The notes below the pieces were generated by a model. The model was given only the letters and a program-made list of their open reading frames with translations. It searched no databases and had not been told where the DNA came from. Positions 1 to 7,948 of a stretch of 8,108 nt of DNA are shown here, one piece after another; positions within the stretch are counted from its first letter, which is position 1, and each line of letters begins with the position of its first letter. The position numbers were made by a program, and so were the translations under genes. Origin of the DNA: CAJBLF01 sp964613015 (GTDB lineage: Bacteria; Patescibacteriota; Gracilibacteria; Absconditabacterales; Absconditicoccaceae); NCBI GenBank assembly GCA_964613015.1, contig CAZTFP010000036.1, positions 1 to 8,108 on the forward strand, given 5' to 3'.

Positions 1-443
1 ACATAGGATATTCATCATTGTGATGTAATATACTCCAATATATTTCTTCCCTCTTGATGTTTTTCTTTTCCTATGTAGAAAAATGTATTTACTCCTTGCT
101 GAATGAATGATACTACCTCAGTGTAAATTTTACTTACAAAGGGACATTCTAAATTATATACTGCAGTAAATTTTTTTTTTGCTTGATTGATTACTTCTCT
201 GTTTGTTCCATGTGCAGAAAAAACTACGATAGCATTTTCTTGAAATACTTTATCTATTGTTTCTACGAAAATCACTCCCTGGTTTTCAAAATCTTTGGTT
301 ACTTCTGGGTTATGAACCAATGCATGAATGCAGAATATTTTTTCTCATGGATGATGAGCAATAATGTCGTTGAGTTGATCTATAGATCTTTTTACACCAA
401 AACAAAAACTTGATGGAGTAAGATAATATACAATTTTACTCAT
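1..443 (-). CDS. ispH: 4-hydroxy-3-methylbut-2-enyl diphosphate reductase (IspH/LytB), N-terminal part
   Basis: IspH is the [4Fe-4S] enzyme that makes IPP and DMAPP from HMBPP in the last step of the MEP isoprenoid pathway. The first 147 residues are present; the rest lies beyond the left edge (family length roughly 280-320). Visible landmarks: cluster cysteine C14 in SSFCFGVKRSID, H44 in ALVHNPEV, H78 in FSAHGTNRE, second cluster cysteine C100 in LECPFVSK, and H129/E131 in KHQEG, matching E. coli C12, H41, H74, C96, H124 and E126. UGA is read as Gly at residue 33 and twice in tandem at 143-144 (SQGGISY), where other IspH proteins have Gly-Gly. The start ATG is the one that places C14 correctly; no Shine-Dalgarno is seen. 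It lies 26 bp after yjbQ and is probably co-transcribed with it from the promoter at 959-986. A run of ten A lies in the coding strand (Lys-Lys-Lys) without breaking the frame. Confidence 0.93.
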
Positions 444-469
444 ATACTTTTTATAAGATAAAAATACTT

Positions 470-922
470 TTATTCTCCCATAAAAGAAAAAATAATTTCT
501 CTCTCTCTTGCATGATCAAGTTCAAATAGGAGCACTCTTTGCCATGTTCCAAACATAATTTCTCATTCTTGTATTGGAATAGTTTCACTTGTGTTTCCTA
601 TGATCATACCCCTAATGTGTGCATGTCCATTGAGACATTCTTCTTTGCTATCACACATGGTTTGGGGATCTCTATGTTCCAGATCGTTGTGTCTGTAGAC
701 TTCATCTATGGAAATATTTTTGTCACACCATTCCTTTAGATCATTTCGAAATCCATCTTCTGCTTCGTTGATTTTGAGTACTGCTGTTGTGTGACGAGTG
801 AATACATTAACCAATCAATTCTTGCCTCATATATCAGTGATAAATTTTTTTATGTCGTCAGTAATGTCTATAATATCAAATGGTTTTTTTGTCTGATATA
901 TTTTACTTTGCGAATAATACAT
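470..922 (-). CDS. yjbQ: YjbQ/UPF0047 family protein
   Basis: Small conserved protein of the YjbQ/UPF0047 family. Members are annotated as secondary thiamine-phosphate synthase enzyme because some complement thiamine-phosphate synthase loss, but the physiological role is unsettled. It is 150 residues, close to the family's usual 130-145. Family signatures in order: GLVNVFTRHTTAVLKINE (residues 36-53), YRHND near 76-80, NGHAHIRGMIIGNTSETIPI (98-117) and GTWQRVLLFELDHAR (125-139). H44, H100 and H102 lie in the conserved His motifs. C90 and C96 lie just before the second His motif. UGA encodes Gly at residues 32, 36 and 120. The start is fixed by an in-frame TAG 9 bp upstream of the ATG; there is no Shine-Dalgarno. 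A near-consensus promoter lies 36 bp upstream, and ispH follows after 26 bp, so the two look like a short operon. Confidence 0.92.
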
Positions 923-958
923 TTTTTTTGACTACAACAAAAATAAAAACGTTTTGTA

Positions 959-986
959 AGTATATCAAAAGATATCTCCTTTTCAA
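959..986 (-). promoter_or_regulatory. Sigma70-type promoter for yjbQ-ispH
   Basis: On the minus strand TTGAAA (986-981) is followed by a 16-bp spacer and TATACT (964-959), 5/6 matches in each box. It sits in the 104-bp gap between the unknown gene ending at 1027 and the yjbQ ATG at 922, giving a leader of roughly 30 nt. The AGGAG inside the spacer (about 976-980) is over 50 bp from the ATG, too far to act as a ribosome binding site for yjbQ. This is a pattern match, not mapped. Confidence 0.6.
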
Positions 987-1026
987 TAGTTTGCTTTTGT
1001 TTTTTATCTTATCCAGCTAGATATTT

Positions 1027-1800
1027 TTATTCATAGAAATATTTGCCAAACTTTGATTTTAGTCTTCTATATGATATTAATTCCATTTTTTTGACTCATA
1101 GGCTCTTTAAAGTTCGATCAACAGAGAATCAACAGGTTCCATATGGGAAAGACTTTTGTGAATCAGTTACTAATGATTCATATCTAAATCTCCCAACAAC
1201 TCCTGGAGCAAATTCTATTTCACTATTATCTTCTGGTTTACAAAGATATTCTTTTATATCATGTGACATCTTTTCAGCAACTTTTTTGGTGGTTTCGTAT
1301 GATCCCGTATATATAGTGAATATTTTCCCGTCTTCTATTTCTCATCAACTAATATATTTATGATTAATTCATTCTTTAGTCAAATAATTCGAGACAACTA
1401 CTACATGTTCTGGAGCTACATTGATGTGCAGTTTCCATCATACATTATTTTTTTTATCATCATTAAGTTTTAATTCTTTTGATTTATCATGATTTATGGA
1501 ATGATATGGTTCTAAAATATTTTCATATTTCTTACTAATTTTTTGCATTGTTAGGTAGGCATTTTGTTTTATATACGATTTTAGTGTTTTACACAATGTA
1601 TTTACTGGTAATGATTGTGAGAGTGGATGTAGACATTTTGCTCTGAAATTTTTATCAAGCATATCCTGATCCCATGTATCGAAAATCTCTTCTGCGGCTA
1701 TTTTTCAGATTTTTTCCCCTGTTTGTTTGGACTGAAAAACATCAAAAACAAACTCATTGATTGAAGGTTTAGTTGTTTGTGGATACTTTCAGGTTCACAT
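1027..1800 (-). CDS. Unrecognised protein; C-terminal half possibly of the OspF/SpvC-LanL lyase fold
   Basis: A 257-residue protein I cannot assign to a named family. The frame is open only if UGA is Gly (nine UGA codons: residues 2, 4, 32, 121, 144, 152, 153, 224 and 235). The N-terminal 120 residues look alpha-helical and Lys-rich with no clear motif. Residues 121-209 carry GWKLHINV (K123, H125), INHKYIS (K148), GKIFTIYTGS (F161-Y164) and VVGRFRYES (R204-Y207). The order K-x-H, then K, then F-T-x-Y, then an Arg/Tyr strand resembles the active-site layout of SpvC/OspF phosphothreonine lyases and the lyase domain of LanL-type lanthipeptide synthetases. That is inference from motif memory, and overall identity would be low. 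There is no signal peptide or membrane segment, so it is probably cytoplasmic. It starts 22 bp after the antiporter stop and is probably in the same transcript. The ATG at 1800 is the first after an in-frame TAG at 1840-1842. Confidence 0.85.
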
Positions 1801-1822
1801 TACTACATTGATATAAGTAAAT

Positions 1823-3547
1823 TTATTTTTGCAACATCTCTATCATCAAATCTTGGTGTCTATTTTTGAGATCACGGACTAATGTCTTTTTGTTTTCCAT
1901 AAATCTTTGAATATCAAATCCATATTCTTCTAACATCAATGATGTGTGGTCAACTCCTATGTAATGAGGAAGAATAACGTAATCAGCACCTTGTTCGTAG
2001 AGTTTTATTGCTTCGTGAATTTGACTGGATACGAGGATGATAATCAGATTAGGATTATGTTGTTTTATTGTTTTGAGTAATATTATATTTTCATCGAAGT
2101 TTTTTACTGTACTGATAATCATTTTACTTTTTTTGAGGTTGAGTTCTTCAAGAAAATCTATGTCACCCACATCACCATATATACATGGAATTTTACTTTT
2201 TTGTAAATGATTAATTATTCCAGGATGTTCATCGATAACTAGTATGTTTTTATAGTTTTTATGTACTGTAGTATATATGTTATTTCCAAATCTTCCGTAT
2301 CAGAAGAGTATGATGTCATAATTTTTTTTGTTGATTCTTTTTGCTTCTTTGTTTCGCACTCACGGAAGTAAACTCAATATTGGTTTACATATGTGATAGA
2401 TTTTTTCTCCATAAATTACTGAATAACTCGATCCTGCAATAGTGACTAACCCGACTATAGTAATCATGGAAAGTATCGTTGGATCTTTAATATATCATGA
2501 AGTAATTCCCATCGCTATTATAAGAAACGAAAATTCACTAATCTGTCCCAGCGTGATTCATGTAAGAAAATTGTTTTTTCTTGTGTGTCCAAGGAACCCA
2601 AGAACTATCATCGTGATAATTGGTTTTATAACTAGGACGAAAACAACAAAAATTACTAGTGGTACTATCATAGTTATATTTGTCGTGGCAAAGTTCACAT
2701 GTGATCCGAGTAACACAAAGAAAATAACGATAAAAAAATCTCTTAGTGGTTTTATTCTACTAGTGATTTCAAATCTATATGAGGAATTAGCTAAAGTTAT
2801 TCATGCAATCAATGTTCCTATCTCTATACCAAATCACATTCGATGAAATAATGCGCCGATAATAAAACATCGTCCTATAGAAAATAAAAACAAATATTCT
2901 TGAGATTCAGCAATTTTTTTTGTTATCATAGGAATAAAATATTTACCAATAAGAAACATTCCTATCCCTAACCCAATAATTTTTGCTAATAACCCAACCA
3001 CCACCAATGCAGATGATGCATGATTGATATTTTTATATGTTGCCATTCATAAAATAAGTGCCATAACTATCAGATCCTGAACAATAAGTATGCCTATACT
3101 CAATCTTCCTGAGGTGGATTCCAATTCCTCTCTATCTCATAACAGTTTTAGTACAACGATTGTACTACTAAAAGCAAATCAAACCGCCAAAAGACTTGAG
3201 GTCATACCATCAAATCCTAATATTGTGGCCAAAAAATATCAAAGTCCACCTGTTATTACGACCTGAAATACTCATGCAATGAGTGATGTTTTCCCTAAAT
3301 CTTTGATGATCGCTGGATTGAGTTCCATACCAACGATAAAAAGCAATAAAGCGATACCTAGATTTCAAAATGACTGAAATGCTATATTTGCTTGTAATAA
3401 TCATGGTAAAAATAAGCTGATAGCGGTACCAGCGATAATATATCAAATAATCATGGGTTGTTTACATATCTTCATGAGACCAACGCCCAGAAGTACGATT
3501 CATATTACAATACTTAGTGATACAAACACTTGTTCTTCCATACTCAT
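1823..3547 (-). CDS. CPA2-family cation/proton antiporter with TrkA-N (RCK) domain, KefB/KefC-like
   Basis: Inner-membrane monovalent cation:proton antiporter or K+ efflux protein of the CPA2 (Kef) family, 574 residues. Residues about 5-400 are a chain of hydrophobic membrane segments with family motifs: QPMIIGYIIAG near 30-40, FIVGMELNP near 76-84, FAFSSTIVVLKLLGD near 126-140, VQD at 156-158 (the conserved Asp of the transport core) and LGQISEFSF at 333-341. From about 408 there is a cytoplasmic Rossmann domain with YDIILFGYGRFG (GYGRFG at 416-421) followed by VIDEHP, the TrkA-N nucleotide-binding pattern, then a short polar tail. UGA encodes Gly at 15 positions, including the first glycine of GYGRFG. 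The ATG at 3547 and another at 3541 are both possible starts; an in-frame TAA lies about 28 bp upstream, and neither start has a Shine-Dalgarno. The ion carried cannot be told from sequence. It is driven by the promoter at 3618-3645. Confidence 0.93.
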
Positions 3548-3552
3548 ATGAG

Positions 3553-3587
3553 CTAAAAGACTAAAGACTAAAGCTTAAAGTTTAAAG
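3553..3587 (-). repeat. Five tandem 7-bp repeats in the antiporter leader
   Basis: On the minus strand five consecutive heptamers lie just before the antiporter start: CTTTAAA, CTTTAAG, CTTTAGT, CTTTAGT, CTTTTAG. All begin with CTTT and the first four with CTTTA. They fall between the predicted transcription start (about 3611) and the ATG at 3547, so they would be in the 5' untranslated RNA. They could be a protein or RNA binding array, or simple slippage product. The unit length is not the 10-11 bp of one helical turn. Confidence 0.75.
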
Positions 3588-3617
3588 AATTTTCTTCGGG
3601 CTTTTCGCTTATTCTTA

Positions 3618-3645
3618 ATTATACTTGGAAATAGATATTTGTCAA
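3618..3645 (-). promoter_or_regulatory. Consensus sigma70 promoter for the antiporter operon
   Basis: On the minus strand TTGACA (3645-3640), a 16-bp spacer and TATAAT (3623-3618) match both consensus boxes 6/6. The expected start near 3611 gives a leader of about 64 nt that contains the heptamer repeats. It would drive the antiporter and the unknown gene 22 bp behind it. Confidence 0.75.
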
Positions 3646-3777
3646 ATCTTGTTTTATATAATATATCTATTTGACTTATATTGATAAAATTTAATTAATC
3701 TGGAAAATAGTACAAGTAATTCTCTCGATTTTTCTTGTATTTCTCCTTTTTTTCTCTTTTTATTTAGACTCTCTCAT

Positions 3778-3817
3778 AGGCTTAAAGGCTTATACGCTTT
3801 ACTACCATAGATATTAT
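3778..3817 (+). promoter_or_regulatory. Possible gyrA-side promoter with three 8-bp direct repeats
   Basis: Three adjacent octamers AGGCTTAA, AGGCTTAT, ACGCTTTA (3778-3801) lie just before good -10-like words TATTAT (3812-3817) and TATAAA (3815-3820). There is no good -35 box at 16-18 bp; the repeats occupy that place. One reading is an activator-dependent promoter for the gyrA leader, with the repeats as the binding site. The word GCTTAAAG here (3780-3787) also occurs exactly at 3573-3580 in the antiporter leader. Repeats are seen; the promoter role is inferred. Confidence 0.35.
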
Positions 3818-3845
3818 AAAATCTATTTTTTCGTATTTGTCAATT

Positions 3846-4010
3846 GGTGATGCTCGGAAAGCGTTGAATTTTTGTTGGTTTTTGTTATATTTTTGCTGTC
3901 AAATACTCAATCGACATTACCTGTCTTTTGTAGTGCTCTTCCACCCAACATACATATTCACTATTGGTTGTTGAGCAGAACTTTGGGGGCATCTGCCTTA
4001 AAGTTTTTTT
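3846..4010 (+). ncRNA. Candidate structured RNA: gyrA leader attenuator or small RNA
   Basis: No convincing gene lies in the 505 bp between the antiporter and gyrA, but this part can fold. GGTGATG (3846-3852) pairs with CATTACC (3915-3921), with CGTTGA (3862-3867) pairing TCAATCG (3907-3913) nested inside; TGTTGG (about 3873-3878) can pair with CCAACA (about 3946-3951); TAGTG (about 3932) with CACTA (about 3959). It ends in the terminator at 3979-4010. TGCTC (3851-3855) can instead pair with GAGCA (3973-3977), and GCAGA (3975-3979) with TCTGC (3992-3996); the latter excludes the terminator stem, as expected for an attenuator. I could not match it to SRP RNA, RNase P RNA, tmRNA or a riboswitch I know. 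Pairings were found by eye, with no energy calculation. Confidence 0.35.
3979..4010 (+). terminator. Rho-independent terminator 42 bp before gyrA
   Basis: AACTTTGGGG (3979-3988) pairs with CCTTAAAGTT (3996-4005), 10 bp including two G-U pairs, around a 7-nt loop, and runs straight into seven T (4004-4010). It points toward gyrA. Because I see no good promoter between it and the gyrA ATG at 4053, it may be a conditional terminator inside the gyrA leader rather than the end of a separate transcript. Confidence 0.7.
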
Positions 4011-4052
4011 GTCTGGTAGGATTTTTGAAACTTTATATTATTATTATATTCT

Positions 4053-6608
4053 ATGAGAGAAGACGATAAAAAAATCATTGCTACAGGAACTGTTCTTCCG
4101 CATTCTATTGAGGATGAGATTTCTAAATCGTATATCGAATATGCGATGTCTGTTATCGTTATGCGTGCATTGCCCGATACAAGAGACTGATTTAAACCGG
4201 TTTTGAGAAGAATCTTATTCGCGATGTCGCAGATGAATAATTTTTTCAATCAGAAACATAAAAAATCAGCCAGAATTGTCTGAGAAGTTATGGGAAAGTA
4301 CCATCCTCATGGAGATAGTAGTATTTACGAAGCTATGGTACGTATGGCACAACCATGGGCGTTTAGATATCCATTGGTTGATGGACAAGGAAACTTTGGT
4401 TCTATCGATGGTGATGGGCCTGCAGCGATGAGGTATACCGAAGCTAGATTGACTAAAATAGCTGAAGAAATGCTTAATGATATAGAACAGGATACTATTG
4501 ATCGAAGAGATAATTTTGATGGAAGTTTACAAGAACCTATTATGCTTCCTACTAAATTTCCTAATCATCTCTGCAATGGTACTATGGGTATCGCGGTTGG
4601 TATGGCAACGAATATGGCTCCCCACAATTTGAGTGAAGTTCTTGATGCTGCATTATTGCTTTTGGAAAAGGAAGGTATGAAAGATAAAAAATGAGAACCT
4701 ATCGTAGTTTCTATCGATGATATTATGGAAATTATTAAGGGACCAGATTTCCCTACATGAGGTATTATCTATGATTCTAATAATATCAAAGAAGTGTATA
4801 AAAAAGGGAAATGAGGTATCGTTATGAGAGGGAAAACACATGTAGAAGAAGATAAACATGGAAATATTATCATTATTGATGAAATACCCTATTTAGTAAA
4901 TAAATCTACTCTGGTATCAAAAATCGGTGAATTGGTTGTTGATAAAAAAATAGAGGGTATCTCAGATATGAGAGATGAATCCAGTAAAAATAAGATCAGA
5001 ATAGCTATCTATCTCAAGTCTGGTATCGATGCTAATAAGATTTTAGTAGAACTCTATAAATACACAGAATTACAATGTTCGTTTAATATCAATAATGTCT
5101 CGCTTGTAGAAGCTGGTAAACAGCCAAGATTATTGAATATCAAAGATCTTTTGATGGAATTTGTGACGTTTAGAAGATCTGTGGTTTATCGTAGATCAAT
5201 ATTTCAACTCAATAAGGCAAAGGATAGATTACATATCTTAGAATGATTAAAAAAGGCTATAGATATTATCGATGCAGTTATTGATACAATCAAAAAATCT
5301 GATACTAAACAGAATGCAAAGGAGAATCTTATAAGTAAGTTTGACTTTTCTGAGCTGCAAGCGGAATATATATTGATGATGAGATTACAGTCATTAGTCG
5401 GTCTAGAAATACAGAAAGTCACTGATGAAATAGAAGAAAAGAAAAGACTTATCGAAGAACTTCAATCTATTGTTGATCATCCAGAAAAACTTGATGGTGT
5501 CATCAAAGATGAGTTTAAATATATGAAGAAACAATATGGAGATGAAAGAAAAACTGACCTTTCTCAGGATCTCAGTGTATATAATGTTTCTGGAAGTCTC
5601 AAAGCGTTTATGGATACTGCTGATAAGGTCAAAGAAGATGTTATTGTGTGGATCGGAAATGATTATAGTATCAGAATATTATATCAGTCTAGAATCCAAG
5701 CAATACCTGAAGAAACAATGGATCTTATCTATACGCACAATCAAGATAAACTTATTGTCATCACTGATATCGGTGAATTAGTTGTCCAAAGACTAAAAGA
5801 TTTTGGAAGTTTTGCTATGAAACAAAATGCTATAAATCTCAATGAACATTTCTGACTCAAATGAAAGATTGTGTTTGCTAAGACGCTTCATTTCGACTAT
5901 CATCACCTTGTATTTCTTACCAATCAAAATAATTGTAAAAAGATTAAAAAAGAATTGGTCATTTCATTCAAGAAATTTCCTACGGTTATTATGAAACTCG
6001 CAGACAAAGAAAAAATACTGAGTGTAGAAGCAGTAAATGATTCAGATAATATTGGTATCGTTACTAAACATGGATGGATGTTACTTTTCAAGAGTGGTGA
6101 TCTTAGGCCTATGGGAAAGACTGCTGGAGGAGTTAAATCTATTGAGCTTCAAGAAGGTGATGAAGTAGCTAATATGTTTTTACATAAAGGCGAACCATTT
6201 ATTCTTATCCATGCTAATAAAAATGGTAAATTACTCAATTTAGAAGATCTTAAAATACGGAAAAGAGCAAGAAAAGGTCAAGTAGTCATGACGGGTAAAG
6301 AAATCCTTGAAGGTGGAATAAGTATTATCGAATGAGCAATCAGACTTAGATTTAAAGATACAACTATAAAAACGCTACATTCAAATGATATTCATCTTGA
6401 TGAAACGGATACTCCGTTAGCAAAAATGGTTGACAAAGATATTGATGTCATTTATAGACCACGAGAAGAAAAAGACGAAAATCTTAGATATAAAGAAGAA
6501 AGAAAAAAAGCCGAAAAAGAGGCTGAGAAAATGGAAAAATGACTACCTAATGATAGTGAAGATGATGACTCATCTCCTAGTGAAGTTGAAGAAGATACAA
6601 CCGAATAA
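4053..6608 (+). CDS. gyrA: DNA gyrase subunit A
   Basis: GyrA, the breakage-reunion subunit of the type IIA topoisomerase gyrase (A2B2 with GyrB, not in this window); 851 residues, near the usual 800-900. Catalytic Tyr128 lies in AAMRYTEARL (E. coli Y122). The quinolone region YHPHGDSSIYEAMVRMAQ has D88, S89 and E93, matching E. coli D82, S83, D87; S89 is wild-type and Glu at the last position is usual in Gram-positive GyrA. LVDGQGNFGSIDGDG favours GyrA over ParC. The tower/coiled-coil region reaches about residue 500, followed by a beta-pinwheel domain with blade motifs such as LLFKSGDLRPMGKTAGGVKSI, then a charged, acidic tail from about 790. The canonical GyrA box (QRRGGKG) is not found where expected, near residues 541-556. 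Ten UGA codons encode Gly, including the Gly of TRDGFKP, ARIVGEV and FPTGG. Start chosen as the ATG before REDDKK; no Shine-Dalgarno. htrA follows after 32 bp. Confidence 0.96.
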
Positions 6609-6640
6609 ATTGGATTATCATTTATTTCTTTCCTTTTTCC

Positions 6641-7801
6641 ATGCAAAAAAAACACATTAAATTTTTGTTTGTTTTTACTGTTTTTATTGTACTTTTAGGA
6701 AATATTATTGTGTGGAAAATAATCAATAATAGACTTGCCACGATATGAAACACTATAGAATCTCGTATGGGAACAGAGGTAAATGGCATCAAAAAATCTA
6801 ACTTTTTAGCATTACAATCCTCTCTTGTAGATACTATTGCTACTGCACAAAAACCTGTGGTAAGTATAACTATAAGTAAAGATATAAAATTTTATGTAGA
6901 AGACCCTTCTCAGACTAATGGTCCAGGAACCGTTCAGCAACAAATTGCTAAAATATGATGAGGAAGTGGTATTATTGTCTCTAAACAGTGATATATTATT
7001 ACTAATAAACATGTCGTGCAGGATTTAACAGCTAAATACTCGGTAACCTTGTATGACGGGAAAAGCTATAATGTAGATAAAATATGGATCGATGATCTCT
7101 TGGATTTAGCTATTTTAAAAATAGTAGATTCTGGATGAGCATCTCCTAGCAATCTTAGTCCTGCTTCTTTTCTTTCTTTGGATAATCAGGTAAATGTTGG
7201 CCAATTTGTTCTGGCTATGGGAAACTCACTTTCTACCTATGCAAATAATGTGACTATGGGTATCATTTGAGGTAAAAACAAACAACTCTTTATCAATAAA
7301 AATAATCTCTATATCTGACTTTATCAAACAGATGCACTAATAAATCCTGGAAATAGTGGTGGTCCTCTGTTTGATATTGAATGAAATGTTTTGGGTATAA
7401 CTACTGCTATCACAGAATGAGAATGAATAGCATTTGCTTTGCCGATTAGTAAAGAATTTATATCAGGTACGATTGCATCTATAGAAAAGTTTGGAAAAAT
7501 AGTGAGACCTATTATTGGTATTCAATATGTGAATATCACTCCTACACTCAAACAAGATAAAAATCTTATGGTAGATACTGGTATTTATATTGAAGATGTA
7601 CTTAGTGATTTACCTGCATGGACAGCTGGACTCAAGGTATGAGATAGTATTGTTAGTATTAATGGGCAAGAAATAAATAATCAATTACCGTTTCTTTATC
7701 AGCTTTATACGTATATCCCTGGAGATCATATTACTTTAACTATCATAAGAAATACTGAAAAACTTACGTTTGCCGTTATTTTGGGCTGAATACCCCAATA
7801 A
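6641..7801 (+). CDS. htrA: Membrane-anchored HtrA/DegS-type serine protease with one PDZ domain
   Basis: Envelope serine protease of the HtrA/DegP family, which degrades or senses misfolded extracytoplasmic protein; 386 residues. A short basic start (MQKKHIK) leads into a hydrophobic segment at about 8-28 with no clear cleavage site, so an uncleaved anchor is likely. The trypsin-like domain starts near 65; the triad is H124 in ITNKHVVQD, D155 in LLDLAILK and S239 in NPGNSGGPLFD. GGGSGIIVSKQGYI before the His is the usual strand. One PDZ domain follows at about 290-380, with RPIIGIQY, AGLKVGDSIVSINGQ and PGDHITLTIIRN. One anchor plus one PDZ is the DegS/HtrA layout. Twelve UGA codons are read as Gly, including two in tandem before GSG. 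It starts 32 bp after gyrA with no promoter or Shine-Dalgarno in the gap, which is pyrimidine-rich, so it is probably co-transcribed with gyrA. The stop is TAA. Confidence 0.95.
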
Positions 7802-7886
7802 AATCCTTCATTTTCATTAGAATTTCCTAGTTATGTCATTATTTCTATGAATGTAAATCTAAATATCTTTGTTAAGTCGATAAAAA

Positions 7887-7915
7887 TTGGAAATAGGCGC
7901 TTTTTGGAGTACACT
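7887..7915 (+). promoter_or_regulatory. Possible weak promoter before the TPR gene
   Basis: TTGGAA (7887-7892), a 17-bp spacer and TACACT (7910-7915) match sigma70 boxes 4/6 each, with good spacing. A start near 7921 would give a leader of about 28 nt to the ATG at 7949. The rest of the 147-bp gap after htrA holds nothing else I recognise. Confidence 0.3.
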
Positions 7916-7948
7916 TGATTATACGTATTTATTTTATGAATTGATAGT

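Noticed and set aside
976..980. AGGAG as ribosome binding site for yjbQ
   Set aside because: Over 50 bp from the ATG with an in-frame TAG between; it lies in the promoter spacer.
1043..1363. 106-codon plus-strand reading frame
   Set aside because: Antisense to the unknown 257-residue gene; its product has no recognisable pattern.
2442..2846. 134-codon plus-strand reading frame
   Set aside because: It lies antisense to the antiporter, whose frame continues through with strong family motifs.
3836..4010. SRP RNA, RNase P RNA or tmRNA in the gyrA upstream region
   Set aside because: The hallmark conserved sequences of these RNAs are not present on either strand.
3872..4069. 65-codon plus-strand reading frame in the intergenic region
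   Set aside because: It covers the terminator and overlaps the gyrA start in another frame; its composition reflects T-rich DNA and no family is recognisable.
4053..6608. gyrA as a pseudogene with many stops or frameshifts
   Set aside because: All breaks are UGA at glycine positions and all pieces share one frame.
7781..7798. Hairpin TTGGG...CCCAA at the end of htrA as a terminator
   Set aside because: Only 5 bp, overlaps the end of the coding sequence, and no T-run follows directly.
7936..7947. Mini-ORF ATG AAT TGA TAG before the TPR gene
   Set aside because: Three residues only; nothing beyond chance supports a regulatory upstream ORF.
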